Below are positions 16,623 to 23,822 of a stretch of DNA of 32,320 nt, piece by piece. A program made the translations under genes and the position numbers. Origin of the DNA: Lachnospiraceae bacterium (GTDB lineage Bacteria; Bacillota; Clostridia; Lachnospirales; Lachnospiraceae); contig JAJQDE010000048.1 in assembly GCA_021202335.1 (NCBI GenBank), positions 1 through 32,320 of the forward strand, in the 5' to 3' direction. How positions within the stretch are numbered: position 1 is the stretch's first letter; each line of letters starts with the position of its first letter. The notes under the pieces are model-generated. The model was not told the origin of the DNA. It saw nothing but the letters and a program-made list of their open reading frames with translations, and made no database searches.

Positions 16623-17354
16623 ATGAAGGATCCATATGAAGTGCTGGGCTTGTCCCACGGAGCAAGCACTGAAGAAGTGAAAAAAGCGTACAGGACGCTT
16701 AGCAGGAAATATCATCCCGACGCGAACATAAATAATCCTAACAAGGCGCAGGCGGAGGAGAAGTTCAAGGAAGTCCAGCAGGCATATAAGGCGATAATGG
16801 ACGGCGATACGAACGGCTACGGGCAGGACAGCCGAAGCAATGAGGGAAATCCGTTTGGCGGCTTTTATGGCGGCTTTGGTCCGTTTGGCTTTGGCGGTAA
16901 TGGCAGAAGCTCTGAGGACTATAACCAAAACGACCACGACTCAAGGTACTATCAGGCTGCAAGAAATTACATTAATTCTCGAAGCTACGAGGAGGCGCTG
17001 AACGTATTAAATCAAATTCAAGACCGCAGTGCCAAATGGTATTACTATTCGGGGGTGTCCAACGCGGGGCTTGGCAATCAGATACGCGCGCTTGAGATGC
17101 TTCAGCGTGCTATTGATATGGAGCAAAACAACCAAGTGTATCGGCAGGCTTACGAGCAGATAAGGAGCGGAGCGCAGTGGTACAGGAACCAAGGCAGCGG
17201 TTACGGGATGGACATGTCCGGCAAAAGCGCGGCGCGGTGTTTTGGCACAGCCTGTGAGATATGCGTTTTGATGTCATGCTGCGGCGGCGGGTGCAACCCG
17301 TTTTTCTGCTGTATGCCTATGGGCGGCGGAGGAGGAATGGGCGGCGGAATGTAA
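16623..17354 (+). CDS. J-domain co-chaperone with TPR-like region and Cys/Gly-rich tail
   Basis: This 243-aa protein has an N-terminal J domain (about 2-65) with the HPD motif at residues 31-33, which stimulates Hsp70 ATP hydrolysis. A Gly/Phe-rich linker follows (about 75-95), then a short helical repeat region (about 105-185) like TPRs ([20 protein letters not shown]). The tail is rich in Cys and Gly ([22 protein letters not shown]). It lacks the DnaJ zinc domain, so it is a type III J protein. GGAGG precedes the ATG. The operon position makes the upstream DnaK its likely partner. Confidence 0.9.
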   Translation: MKDPYEVLGLSHGASTEEVKKAYRTLSRKYHPDANINNPNKAQAEEKFKEVQQAYKAIMDGDTNGYGQDSRSNEGNPFGGFYGGFGPFGFGGNGRSSEDYNQNDHDSRYYQAARNYINSRSYEEALNVLNQIQDRSAKWYYYSGVSNAGLGNQIRALEMLQRAIDMEQNNQVYRQAYEQIRSGAQWYRNQGSGYGMDMSGKSAARCFGTACEICVLMSCCGGGCNPFFCCMPMGGGGGMGGGM

Positions 17355-17422
17355 AAGCTGGCATATAAGAGAATTTTGTTATTTTGTTCCCGTTGGAATA
17401 GTTATGTAAATTGAAGTATTAT

Positions 17423-17454
17423 AGGAAACGACTTTAGGCGTTTCCTTTTTGTTG
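17423..17454 (+). terminator. rho-independent terminator of the dnaK operon
   Basis: AGGAAACG (17423-17430) pairs with CGTTTCCT (17439-17446), with an 8-nt loop, followed by TTTTTGTTG. It lies about 70 nt past the J-protein stop. Confidence 0.85.
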
Positions 17455-17499
17455 TGACAAATTATTTTTGTGACAAATTATTTTGTGCAAATTATTTTG
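17452..17499 (+). repeat. three AT-rich direct repeats
   Basis: TTGTGACAAATTATTTT occurs at 17452 and 17468, with a one-base-shorter TTGTGCAAATTATTTT at 17483. The period is 15-16 bp. It lies between the terminator and the agr regulatory genes. Confidence 0.8.
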
Positions 17500-17546
17500 T
17501 TGTTCACTATAAAATGTCAAAAAGACCATATATGACCTTATTAGCG

Positions 17547-17563
17547 AATACAAATTTTGTATT
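17547..17563 (+). promoter_or_regulatory. 17-bp palindrome upstream of the XRE/LytTR operon, possible operator
   Basis: AATACAAA-T-TTTGTATT is a perfect inverted repeat about 75 nt upstream of the XRE start. It could be a binding site for the small XRE protein encoded next to it. I see no clear -35/-10 pair at this spot. Confidence 0.4.
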
Positions 17564-17639
17564 ATGAATTAATACGGAATGATTATGAACGCTCGTGAAC
17601 ATTACATGGGGCAGGCTTCGCAATGAGGTGAATGGTTTA

Positions 17640-17882
17640 GTGAAAACGCAAGAGGCAGTAGTTTGCAGGATTAGAAATCTCTGCGATGAAAGAAACATGA
17701 AGATATCACAGTTGGCATATAATGCAGGAATGCCGCCATCGACACTGAAAAATATCATGAACGGCAACAGCAAAAATACGGGAATCGTTACCATTAAGGT
17801 AATCTGTGACGGCTTAAATATTCCTTTGGACGAATTTTTCCACAGAGGATTATTTCATGATTTGGAACAGGAAATCGGCTGA
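17640..17882 (+). CDS. small XRE-family helix-turn-helix regulator
   Basis: This 80-aa protein is almost only a Cro/C1-type helix-turn-helix: VCRIRNLCDERNMKISQLAYNAGMPPSTLKNIMNG, then TIKVICDGLNIPLDEFF. I favour GTG at 17640, with GAGGTG about 8 nt upstream. An ATG at 17595 lacks a ribosome site. It overlaps the next gene's start by 26 nt, so it probably forms an operon with the response regulator and kinase. It may tune expression of the signalling locus. Confidence 0.82.
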   Translation: MKTQEAVVCRIRNLCDERNMKISQLAYNAGMPPSTLKNIMNGNSKNTGIVTIKVICDGLNIPLDEFFHRGLFHDLEQEIG

Positions 17883-18624
17883 GAGCTTCGGGTATATTGT
17901 ACGTATGAAAAGAAATGTTTTGATAATTGAAGATAATAGGGCATGTACGGAGGCACTGGCAGAAATAACACGAAAATGTGATGCTGCCGGTGCTGTTTTT
18001 TGCGTTGATAACAGCGCGGACGCATATAAGTGCGCGATGGAGGAAGAGATTGACCTCTTTTTGGTGGATATAATTTTGGATGGCGAAAATGCGCATGATG
18101 TGTCAGGCATTTTGGTTGTGGATAAGCTCAGGAAAATCCCGCGCTATGAATTCACGCCTGTGATTTTCATTACAAGTCTTGTCGATGAGGCGCTGCATGC
18201 ATTCCATGAGCTGCACTGTTTTGATTACATAGAAAAGCCCTTTGATATGGAAAGAGTGGAGAAAATAATCAGCGCCGCGCTTAAGGCTCCGCTGAGCGAC
18301 GACAGGGACAGCGAGGTATTTTATTATAGAAAGAACGGAGTCCTATACGCTCTGAATACTGACAGAATAATTTATCTTGAAGCATGCTTTAGAAATGTTA
18401 ATATCTATACTCTTGATGAAACGGTCGAGCTGTCTTATATTTCATTGAAGCAGTTAATGGAGGAGCTGCCGAGAAAGCATTTTATTCAGTGCAGCAGGAA
18501 TGTCGTGGTGAACCGCAGCTTTATCGAGTATGTGGATAAGGTCAATCGCTTCGTCAAGCTTCGCAACGGTAAGCTGGTTAAGATTGGCGGGAAGATGAAG
18601 AAGGAGTTTTTGGGCGGGCTATGA
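17857..18624 (+). CDS. LytTR-type response regulator (AgrA-like)
   Basis: This 255-aa regulator has a receiver domain (about 17-145) with acidic EDN, phospho-acceptor Asp71 (FLVDIIL), ITS and Lys127 (IEKPF). A C-terminal LytTR DNA-binding domain follows (about 155-250, with YLEACFRNVNIYT and HFIQCSRNVVVNRSFIEYV). The ATG at 17857 is preceded by GAGGA 7 nt upstream and gives a 16-residue N-terminal extension. The conventional family start would be Met17 (17905), which lacks a clear ribosome site. It overlaps the kinase gene by ATGA. With the kinase and the AgrBD genes nearby it should be the output regulator of the peptide signal. Confidence 0.9.
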   Translation: MIWNRKSAESFGYIVRMKRNVLIIEDNRACTEALAEITRKCDAAGAVFCVDNSADAYKCAMEEEIDLFLVDIILDGENAHDVSGILVVDKLRKIPRYEFTPVIFITSLVDEALHAFHELHCFDYIEKPFDMERVEKIISAALKAPLSDDRDSEVFYYRKNGVLYALNTDRIIYLEACFRNVNIYTLDETVELSYISLKQLMEELPRKHFIQCSRNVVVNRSFIEYVDKVNRFVKLRNGKLVKIGGKMKKEFLGGL

Positions 18625-19871
18625 TTTTGCAATTTTTGAAAATATTTACGGAGTATGTTGGTATTGTACTTTGTTTACATAAAGCAGCAGGGAAGAAACT
18701 GAAGATTAATTGTTATAATTTGTTTGATTTTGTTTGTTATCTTATACTTATATTTGCAACAGAAAATATAAGCTTTGGTAGGACTGTAGTATATGTATAT
18801 TGGCTTATGTATACGAGGATAAGGGTATCAGGTACTTGGAAACAGGTGACAAAACCGTTTTTGACAATGATGTGTACGTTGCCGATGTTGCAAATATTAA
18901 TTTATGTAGCAAGTTGTGAAATACTTACGAAAATATTTAATGACTATTTAGTTGCAATAATTATAAATGTAATCATTATATTATTGATTTTTATTTGGAA
19001 AGAAAAATATTTAACTGCATTATTGAATGTGATTACTAGATTTAGAAAGATTTTAATATTTATATTGATATTTTTTCTTTTTAAACGTCTGCTTTCATAT
19101 TTCTTAGAGTACAGCAAGATAGATGCCTATTTTTTAGATCAGTTGGCAATTTGTTTTTTAATAGTGGTGCTGATGTTTATACTTTGGATTAATTCGGAGA
19201 ATGAGAAAAGGCATAAAGCGGAGGAGCTGCGAACCTATCAGCTCTATACGAGCACCTTTGAGGACGCGATTGCGGCTATCCGCATGCGTCAGCATGAGTT
19301 TGACAATCATATAAATGCAATCAGGTGCATGCAGTACACAATACATGATTCAGAGCAGTTACTTGAAGAGCAGAATAAATACTGTGACAAAATTCTGCAG
19401 GACAACAAATATAATAAGCGGTTGAAGCTGAAAACCTCTCCAATTCTGATAGGGTATTTATATTCCAAATTCACGGCGGCGTCAGCGCATGATATCCGGG
19501 TAGATTATAGGATTGAGGATATCAGTATCGTGCATATTGAAATCAACGACTTGATTGAGATTATCGGGATTTTGTTTGACAATGCTGTTGAGGCGCTGGA
19601 GCGTCAAAGCGATAGGGAAATAGAGGTAAGCCTTTTGGAAACGGAGGGAAGGCTTATTGTTTCCGTTGCAAACAGGAGCGAGTGGAAAACGAACAGTGAG
19701 ATTGAAAAATTTTTTGATTACGGCTACAGCACTAAGGGAGAAGGTCATGGAATCGGGCTTTCAAGGCTGGATGTGCTTTTGAAAAAATATAAGGCTTTCT
19801 TGCAGGTGGAAAATATCAGCAAAAACGATGTGAATTACTTATGCTTCAAGACAGAGTTGCGTGATGAATAA
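18621..19871 (+). CDS. GHKL-family sensor histidine kinase (AgrC-like)
   Basis: This 416-aa membrane kinase has about six to seven N-terminal helices spread over residues 5-191. A dimerisation segment carries the probable phospho-acceptor His225 in RQHEFDNHINAI. A C-terminal GHKL ATPase domain has the N-box ILFDNAVEAL and the glycine motif GEGHGIGLSRLD. This is the architecture of AgrC peptide receptors. The gene overlaps the regulator by 4 nt. The membrane part is more AT-rich than its neighbours, which fits fast divergence of a peptide-sensing domain. The convergent agrBD genes make a self-produced cyclic peptide the likely ligand (inference). Confidence 0.9.
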   Translation: MILQFLKIFTEYVGIVLCLHKAAGKKLKINCYNLFDFVCYLILIFATENISFGRTVVYVYWLMYTRIRVSGTWKQVTKPFLTMMCTLPMLQILIYVASCEILTKIFNDYLVAIIINVIIILLIFIWKEKYLTALLNVITRFRKILIFILIFFLFKRLLSYFLEYSKIDAYFLDQLAICFLIVVLMFILWINSENEKRHKAEELRTYQLYTSTFEDAIAAIRMRQHEFDNHINAIRCMQYTIHDSEQLLEEQNKYCDKILQDNKYNKRLKLKTSPILIGYLYSKFTAASAHDIRVDYRIEDISIVHIEINDLIEIIGILFDNAVEALERQSDREIEVSLLETEGRLIVSVANRSEWKTNSEIEKFFDYGYSTKGEGHGIGLSRLDVLLKKYKAFLQVENISKNDVNYLCFKTELRDE

Positions 19872-19908
19872 GAACAAAGAGTGTGTGCATTCGCGCTGGT
19901 CTATATGA

Positions 19909-19944
19909 CAAAAAAGGGGAATCGCCTGAGGCGACAGCCCTTTT
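19909..19944. terminator. bidirectional terminator between kinase and agrD
   Basis: A stem built of GGG/CCC and TCGCC/GGCGA (19916-19940) is flanked by A6 on the left and TTTT on the right. It can end transcription from both converging operons. Confidence 0.75.
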
Positions 19945-20092
19945 ATTCGTCAAGCGACGGGTATTCCGGTTCCCCAAAGAAGAAAGTACAAGGACCGGTG
20001 TAAGGCAAATCAACGGTTAAGCTGACAAGACCAAACGCCAAAGCGGATGCCAATATCATTTCTACCTTTGCAAGCGATAACTTCTTAAACAT
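19943..20092 (-). CDS. agrD: AgrD-like cyclic lactone autoinducer peptide precursor
   Basis: This 49-aa precursor has an N-terminal amphipathic/hydrophobic leader (MFKKLSLAKVEMILASALAF, continuing to about residue 28). A core around the single Cys35 and an acidic, proline-containing tail follow (GPCTFFFGEPEYPSLDE). The layout matches AgrD: by position the five-residue ring would be C-T-F-F-F, followed by the conserved acidic tail that AgrB removes. The ATG overlaps the agrB stop by 8 nt, which couples production of precursor and processing enzyme. The mature N-terminus cannot be read from sequence. A terminator follows the stop. Confidence 0.9.
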   Translation of the reverse strand: MFKKLSLAKVEMILASALAFGLVSLTVDLPYTGPCTFFFGEPEYPSLDE

Positions 20093-20672
20093 GTTTTTCA
20101 CCAACCTTTCTTATCAAAAATGCTATCATTAACTGCACGGTGTGCAGAACAATAGTCCAAAAACCAACGGCAGAAAGCTCGCTCTCATAAAAAAGAAGCG
20201 CGATTGCTGACTCATAGCAGGCTATGCAGGCAGCCTTTCTGCGCAATTCCTCAAATTCCGGCTTGGACAATGCTGGTCTGGAGGGTTGGCGCATCGGCCC
20301 TATCAGGTATATAATCGCAATGCAGACAACCAAGACAAAGGCTGCAGACGAAAACCCGATTTTTAAGGGCGCGAGCGCCATGACTACAATTGCCATGTAT
20401 GCGAATGAAAATATAAGGCATGAGCTGTATTTTTTAAAATGCAGCCCGCCGGATATCCTTCTTTGCGGGAAAAAGGTAAGAAATGCATACATGAATCTGC
20501 TTAATTGCCGGATGGCTGCAAAGAATGCAATAAATATAATCAATTTGCTGACATCATATAAGATGCATTTGATACGAAATATCAACAGCTTCCGCGTTTT
20601 GGAATCAATAACCGTTCCATTGTCTGATTCGCCGACTGCGGCAGCCATAGCCATGTTTAACATTTTTTGCAT
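20085..20672 (-). CDS. agrB: AgrB-like peptide-processing membrane protease
   Basis: This 195-aa membrane cysteine protease trims the AgrD tail and forms the thiolactone ring. The catalytic pair is visible as His78 and Cys85 in GGLHFKKYSSC, with the family's 7-residue spacing. Several hydrophobic helices follow (about 85-105, 110-130 and 160-185). I start it at ATG 20672, preceded by GGGGG 6 nt upstream on the minus strand. A GTG at 20699 gives a longer frame without a better ribosome site. It is upstream of agrD in one operon and convergent with the kinase/regulator operon. Confidence 0.92.
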   Translation of the reverse strand: MQKMLNMAMAAAVGESDNGTVIDSKTRKLLIFRIKCILYDVSKLIIFIAFFAAIRQLSRFMYAFLTFFPQRRISGGLHFKKYSSCLIFSFAYMAIVVMALAPLKIGFSSAAFVLVVCIAIIYLIGPMRQPSRPALSKPEFEELRRKAACIACYESAIALLFYESELSAVGFWTIVLHTVQLMIAFLIRKVGEKHV

Positions 20673-20829
20673 TTTAATCCCCCATTCCTGCCTCCACACG
20701 TGGCATTATAATACAAGCTGTTAAGATTGGGGAAAAATCCGCATCAAGTGTGAAAAATATGTGAACGAATTGACGGAAATACGAAAAAACGGTCTTTAAA
20801 ACGCAGTTTTGCGTACTTTAGCACATTTT

Positions 20830-20859
20830 TTGCCGATTTCTGTCGGATTAGATTATATT
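20830..20859 (+). promoter_or_regulatory. possible promoter for the second XRE gene
   Basis: TTGCCG (20830-20835) and TATATT (20854-20859) are 18 bp apart, about 83 nt before the XRE start. An inverted repeat CCGA/TCGG overlaps the -35 side (20833-20846). Another, GTGAA/TTCAC, lies around 20870-20883. These may be operators. The 20673-20941 gap must also hold the agrB promoter on the minus strand. A TATAAT-like box exists near 20705-20710 (minus), without a convincing -35. Confidence 0.4.
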
Positions 20860-20941
20860 AGAAGTTATGTGAACCGCTTCACAACGAATCGGTTTGCAGG
20901 AGCATATCCATATTTATGGGGAGAGAAAGGGGAAGAACAGT

Positions 20942-21283
20942 ATGGTTAGTCCAATGTACAAAGAAGCCGGAAAGAGAATCCGTAAGCTGCGAATTACAAA
21001 GAGATATACAAGAAAGCGGCTTGCTCAGGAGGCAAATATCTCAACAAAATTTATTTACGAGATAGAAACAGGAAAGAAAGGCTTTACGGCTGAGGTTCTC
21101 TATCGGCTTTCGGAAGCGCTTGAGGTCAGGTGCGATTATATTCTTGCAGGGAAAACGGACGAGGATGCAGGTGATATTTATATCAGTAAGCTTCTAAGTC
21201 AATACGATGAGCAGCAGAAGGTGCATCTGCTCAGAATTTTGGAGCTGATTAATGAAATTCCTAATGTCAGCCCGGTTGAATAA
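20942..21283 (+). CDS. XRE-family transcriptional regulator
   Basis: This 113-aa protein has an N-terminal Cro/C1 helix-turn-helix (about 5-65: GKRIRKLRITKRYTRKRLAQEANISTKFIYEIETGKKG). A helical C-terminal segment (about 75-110) may dimerise. I start it at ATG 20942, with AAAGGGGAAG 6 nt upstream. It is divergent from agrBD and shares the 270-bp intergenic region, so it may regulate agrBD. That is inference. A strong terminator follows. Confidence 0.88.
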   Translation: MVSPMYKEAGKRIRKLRITKRYTRKRLAQEANISTKFIYEIETGKKGFTAEVLYRLSEALEVRCDYILAGKTDEDAGDIYISKLLSQYDEQQKVHLLRILELINEIPNVSPVE

Positions 21284-21294
21284 GAGGATGCGAG

Positions 21295-21327
21295 CGAGCA
21301 GGGTTAAAATTACCCTGCTCGTTTTTT
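21295..21327 (+). terminator. rho-independent terminator after the XRE gene
   Basis: CGAGCAGGGT (21295-21304) pairs perfectly with ACCCTGCTCG (21312-21321), 7-nt loop, followed by six Ts. The T-run doubles as the left arm of the next hairpin. Confidence 0.9.
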
Positions 21328-21362
21328 ATCGTATAGGAAAGTTCGCCCTATACGATAAAAAC
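21321..21362 (+). repeat. repeated hairpin family (CGTATAGG), copy 1
   Basis: TATCGTATAGG (21327-21337) pairs with CCTATACGATA (21347-21357). The stem extends by T-A pairs to almost 17 bp, with loop AAAGTTCGC. A near-identical hairpin lies at 23755-23806. This one is about 95 nt upstream of the radical-SAM gene. Confidence 0.85.
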
Positions 21363-21384
21363 GAAAAGATGTTCGATAAAAGAC

Positions 21385-21413
21385 TTGAAATCAGAACAAA
21401 TGTGTGCTACTAT
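21385..21413 (+). promoter_or_regulatory. probable promoter for the radical-SAM gene pair
   Basis: TTGAAA (21385-21390), a 17-bp spacer, and TACTAT (21408-21413) lie about 43 nt before the ATG. Confidence 0.5.
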
Positions 21414-21455
21414 AAGAAAAAACATAATTTCCGGTTTGGCAAAAAGGGATACGCT

Positions 21456-22862
21456 ATGGAACGAAATTCAGGTAATCAGGCGCAAAGCTGCGCCGTTGAC
21501 AGCAATCAGGCGAACGTGGAGCTGTATTCGCCCGAAAAGAAATCTGTTATGGATAAGCTGATAATTCTTACGGATGCGGCAAAATATGACGTGGCATGTA
21601 CAAGCTCGGGCGTCGACAGAAAAGGAAGCGGCCGCGATATGGGAAACTGCATTGCGGCGGGCATCTGCCACAGCTTTTCATCGGACGGAAGATGTATTTC
21701 ATTATTAAAGATATTGATGTCGAATGAGTGCGTTTATGACTGTAAATATTGTATAAACCGAAGAAGCAACGATATGCCGCGCGCTACATTTACGCCCGAC
21801 GAGATTTGCGAGCTTACCATAAATTTTTACAGACGCAATTATATAGAAGGACTTTTTTTAAGCTCGGGGATTATCAACAATCCTGCTTATACGATGGAGC
21901 TGATTTATCGGACGCTGTATAAGCTGCGGAATGTATACCGCTTTCGCGGATATGTTCATGTAAAGGGAATACCGGGAGCGGATGCCGAGCTTATCCGCCG
22001 GACAGGATATCTTGCGGACAGAATGAGCGTCAATTTGGAGCTTCCGACGGCGGAGGGGCTTGAAAAGCTGGCTCCGAATAAGCACAGGAAAACAATCTTA
22101 AAGCCGATGCGGCAGATACAGAACGGTATCACACAGGGAAAGCAGGAGCTTGCTCTCTATAAAAACGCGCCGTCGTTTGTGCCGGCGGGGCAGTCTACTC
22201 AAATGATAATCGGCGCCACGCCTGAAAGCGACTATCAGATTATGTCGGTGGCGGAGAGCTTATACGATAAATTCGATTTAAAAAGAGTCTTTTATTCCGC
22301 ATATGTGGGCGTGAATGAGGATAAGGCGCTGCCCGCAATCGGCGAGGCGTCACCGCTGCTTCGGGAGCACAGGCTCTATCAGGCGGATTGGCTTTTAAGG
22401 TATTACCGGTTTCGCGTAGACGAGCTTTTGAGCGAAAAGCATCAGAATTTCAACATCCTTTTGGACCCGAAGTGCGATTGGGCGCTGCGCCATTTAGAGC
22501 AGTTTCCGGTGGAGATTAACAGAGCGGAGTACGCTATGCTTCTGCGCGTCCCGGGAATAGGTGTAAAAAGCGCGCAGCGGATATGTAAGGCAAGGAGGAG
22601 CAGCCGGCTTGATTTTGACAGCTTAAAGAAAATCGGAGTGGTTTTGAAAAGGGCGCTGTATTTTATTACCTGCAGCGGGAAAATGATGTACAACACAAAA
22701 ATAGAGGAAGATTATATCACAAGAAATCTTTTGGCGGAGCATGAAAGGCTGCCCTTCGATAAGGACGGCGTGACATATCATCAGATGTCGCTCTTTGACG
22801 ATACGCCGGAGAACACGATGCTCTTTGGTACGCATGGGGAAAGGAATACGGCATATGTGTGA
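21456..22862 (+). CDS. radical SAM protein, putative DNA repair/modification (TIGR03916 type)
   Basis: This 468-aa protein has a radical-SAM 4Fe-4S motif CVYDCKYC (Cys92, Cys96, Cys99), preceded by further cysteines (CTSSG, GNC, GIC) typical of the family. A helix-hairpin-helix lies near residue 365 (LLRVPGIGVKSAQRICKAR), which suggests DNA binding. The family is predicted to act in DNA modification or repair together with the DUF4130 partner, which overlaps it here by 8 nt. No substrate is established. The start at 21456 has AGGGA 6 nt upstream. It adds about 31 residues before the usual family start (Met32), so a shorter protein is possible. Confidence 0.9.
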   Translation: MERNSGNQAQSCAVDSNQANVELYSPEKKSVMDKLIILTDAAKYDVACTSSGVDRKGSGRDMGNCIAAGICHSFSSDGRCISLLKILMSNECVYDCKYCINRRSNDMPRATFTPDEICELTINFYRRNYIEGLFLSSGIINNPAYTMELIYRTLYKLRNVYRFRGYVHVKGIPGADAELIRRTGYLADRMSVNLELPTAEGLEKLAPNKHRKTILKPMRQIQNGITQGKQELALYKNAPSFVPAGQSTQMIIGATPESDYQIMSVAESLYDKFDLKRVFYSAYVGVNEDKALPAIGEASPLLREHRLYQADWLLRYYRFRVDELLSEKHQNFNILLDPKCDWALRHLEQFPVEINRAEYAMLLRVPGIGVKSAQRICKARRSSRLDFDSLKKIGVVLKRALYFITCSGKMMYNTKIEEDYITRNLLAEHERLPFDKDGVTYHQMSLFDDTPENTMLFGTHGERNTAYV

Positions 22863-23658
22863 GCAGGTGATTATATGCGAGGACAGCATGGAAGGAATAT
22901 TGAGCGGAGTGTATGAGGCGTACCGGATAAAAAAGGAAAAGGGAATTGAAAGCCATGCTTTTATTCATTTGGTGACAAGGCATCCGGATATGTACCGTCT
23001 TTTTACGGAATACACAGCGCAGGAGACAAATCCGGAAAATGCGGACAAGGTCGCCGGCACGATAAAAGCCAGGCTGGGCAGTGAGTGCTGTTATCAGCTA
23101 TGCCTTGCCATGGCATCGTGCTTTGAGGATAAGGCGGATGCGGGTTACCATACAATTGTATTGGGGCTTAGGACGAATGACAGGCGGATTTTGGACAGAC
23201 TGGGCGAGGAGTGTGTGCAGAGTGCGTTTCGGTGCGCGCGCGCCTCGTCGAACGAGCTTTGCCATATGATGGAATTTACGAGGTTCCGTGAGCTTGAGGG
23301 AGGGATTTTGTATGCGGAGATAAACGCAAAGCACCATATTCTTCCGTTTCTGATGCCGCATTTTGCGGACAGGCTTCCGGCGGAGAATTTTGTCATTTAT
23401 GATAAGGCTGCTGATATCTATGGGCTTCACCCGGGCATGAAGCCGTGGTATCTGGCGCAGGGAGTGGAGCCGGACAGCGACAGGCTTAAAAGCACCGACA
23501 GCGAGAAAGAGTACAGTGCGCTGTTTCAAAGCTTTTGCAGGAGTGTGGCAATCGAGTCAAGAATGAATTTAAGGCTTCAGGCAAGTCTGCTGCCGCTGCG
23601 GTTTCGTCCGGATATGACGGAGTGGAAGGGCTCCGGCGCCGCAGGTACGGATTTGTGA
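22855..23658 (+). CDS. DUF4130/TIGR03915 protein, partner of the radical-SAM protein
   Basis: This 267-aa protein belongs to the family regularly encoded next to the radical-SAM gene and predicted to act in DNA metabolism. Visible landmarks are the N-terminal YEAYRIKKEKG region, an RARASSNELCHMMEFTRFRELEGGILYAEI-like block (here CARASSNELCHMMEFTRF) and the HHILPFLMPHFADRLPAENFVIYDK block. The ATG lies inside the upstream gene's last codons, so the two are translationally coupled. In some genomes this region is fused to a uracil-DNA-glycosylase domain. No such domain is visible here. Confidence 0.88.
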   Translation: MCEQVIICEDSMEGILSGVYEAYRIKKEKGIESHAFIHLVTRHPDMYRLFTEYTAQETNPENADKVAGTIKARLGSECCYQLCLAMASCFEDKADAGYHTIVLGLRTNDRRILDRLGEECVQSAFRCARASSNELCHMMEFTRFRELEGGILYAEINAKHHILPFLMPHFADRLPAENFVIYDKAADIYGLHPGMKPWYLAQGVEPDSDRLKSTDSEKEYSALFQSFCRSVAIESRMNLRLQASLLPLRFRPDMTEWKGSGAAGTDL

Positions 23659-23708
23659 ACGGCGTATGACGAGCTGCTGCATTCTTAGCGCATTATGAGC
23701 TGTTATGC

Positions 23709-23737
23709 TTGATTTTTAACCGGATAAAATGTAAGAT
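23709..23737 (+). promoter_or_regulatory. possible promoter for the fucose-isomerase-like gene
   Basis: TTGATT (23709-23714), a 17-bp spacer and TAAGAT (23732-23737) lie about 85 nt before the ATG. The hairpin repeat then sits in the leader. Confidence 0.4.
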
Positions 23738-23754
23738 ATATATAGTGAACGACA

Positions 23755-23806
23755 AGAGTCGTTTTTCGTCGTATAGGAAAGTCCGTCCTATACGATAAAA
23801 CGCTCT
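23755..23806 (+). repeat. repeated hairpin family (CGTATAGG), copy 2
   Basis: AGAG/CTCT, CGTTTT/AAAACG and TCGTATAGGA/TCCTATACGA stack into one long interrupted stem with loop AAGTCCG. The hairpin directly precedes GGAATGGAGG, the ribosome site of the next gene. The core differs from the copy at 21327-21357 at only a few positions. Confidence 0.87.
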
Positions 23807-23822
23807 GGAATGGAGGTTTAAA

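Noticed and set aside
20224-20724. 166-codon plus-strand open frame opposite agrB
   Set aside because: The minus strand carries the AgrB His/Cys signature and coupling to agrD; the plus frame has no recognisable motif.
20700-20735. AgrA-type LytTR binding repeats upstream of agrB
   Set aside because: One CTGTTAAGAT-like site is visible (20719-20728), but no second copy at the expected spacing, so I do not call it.
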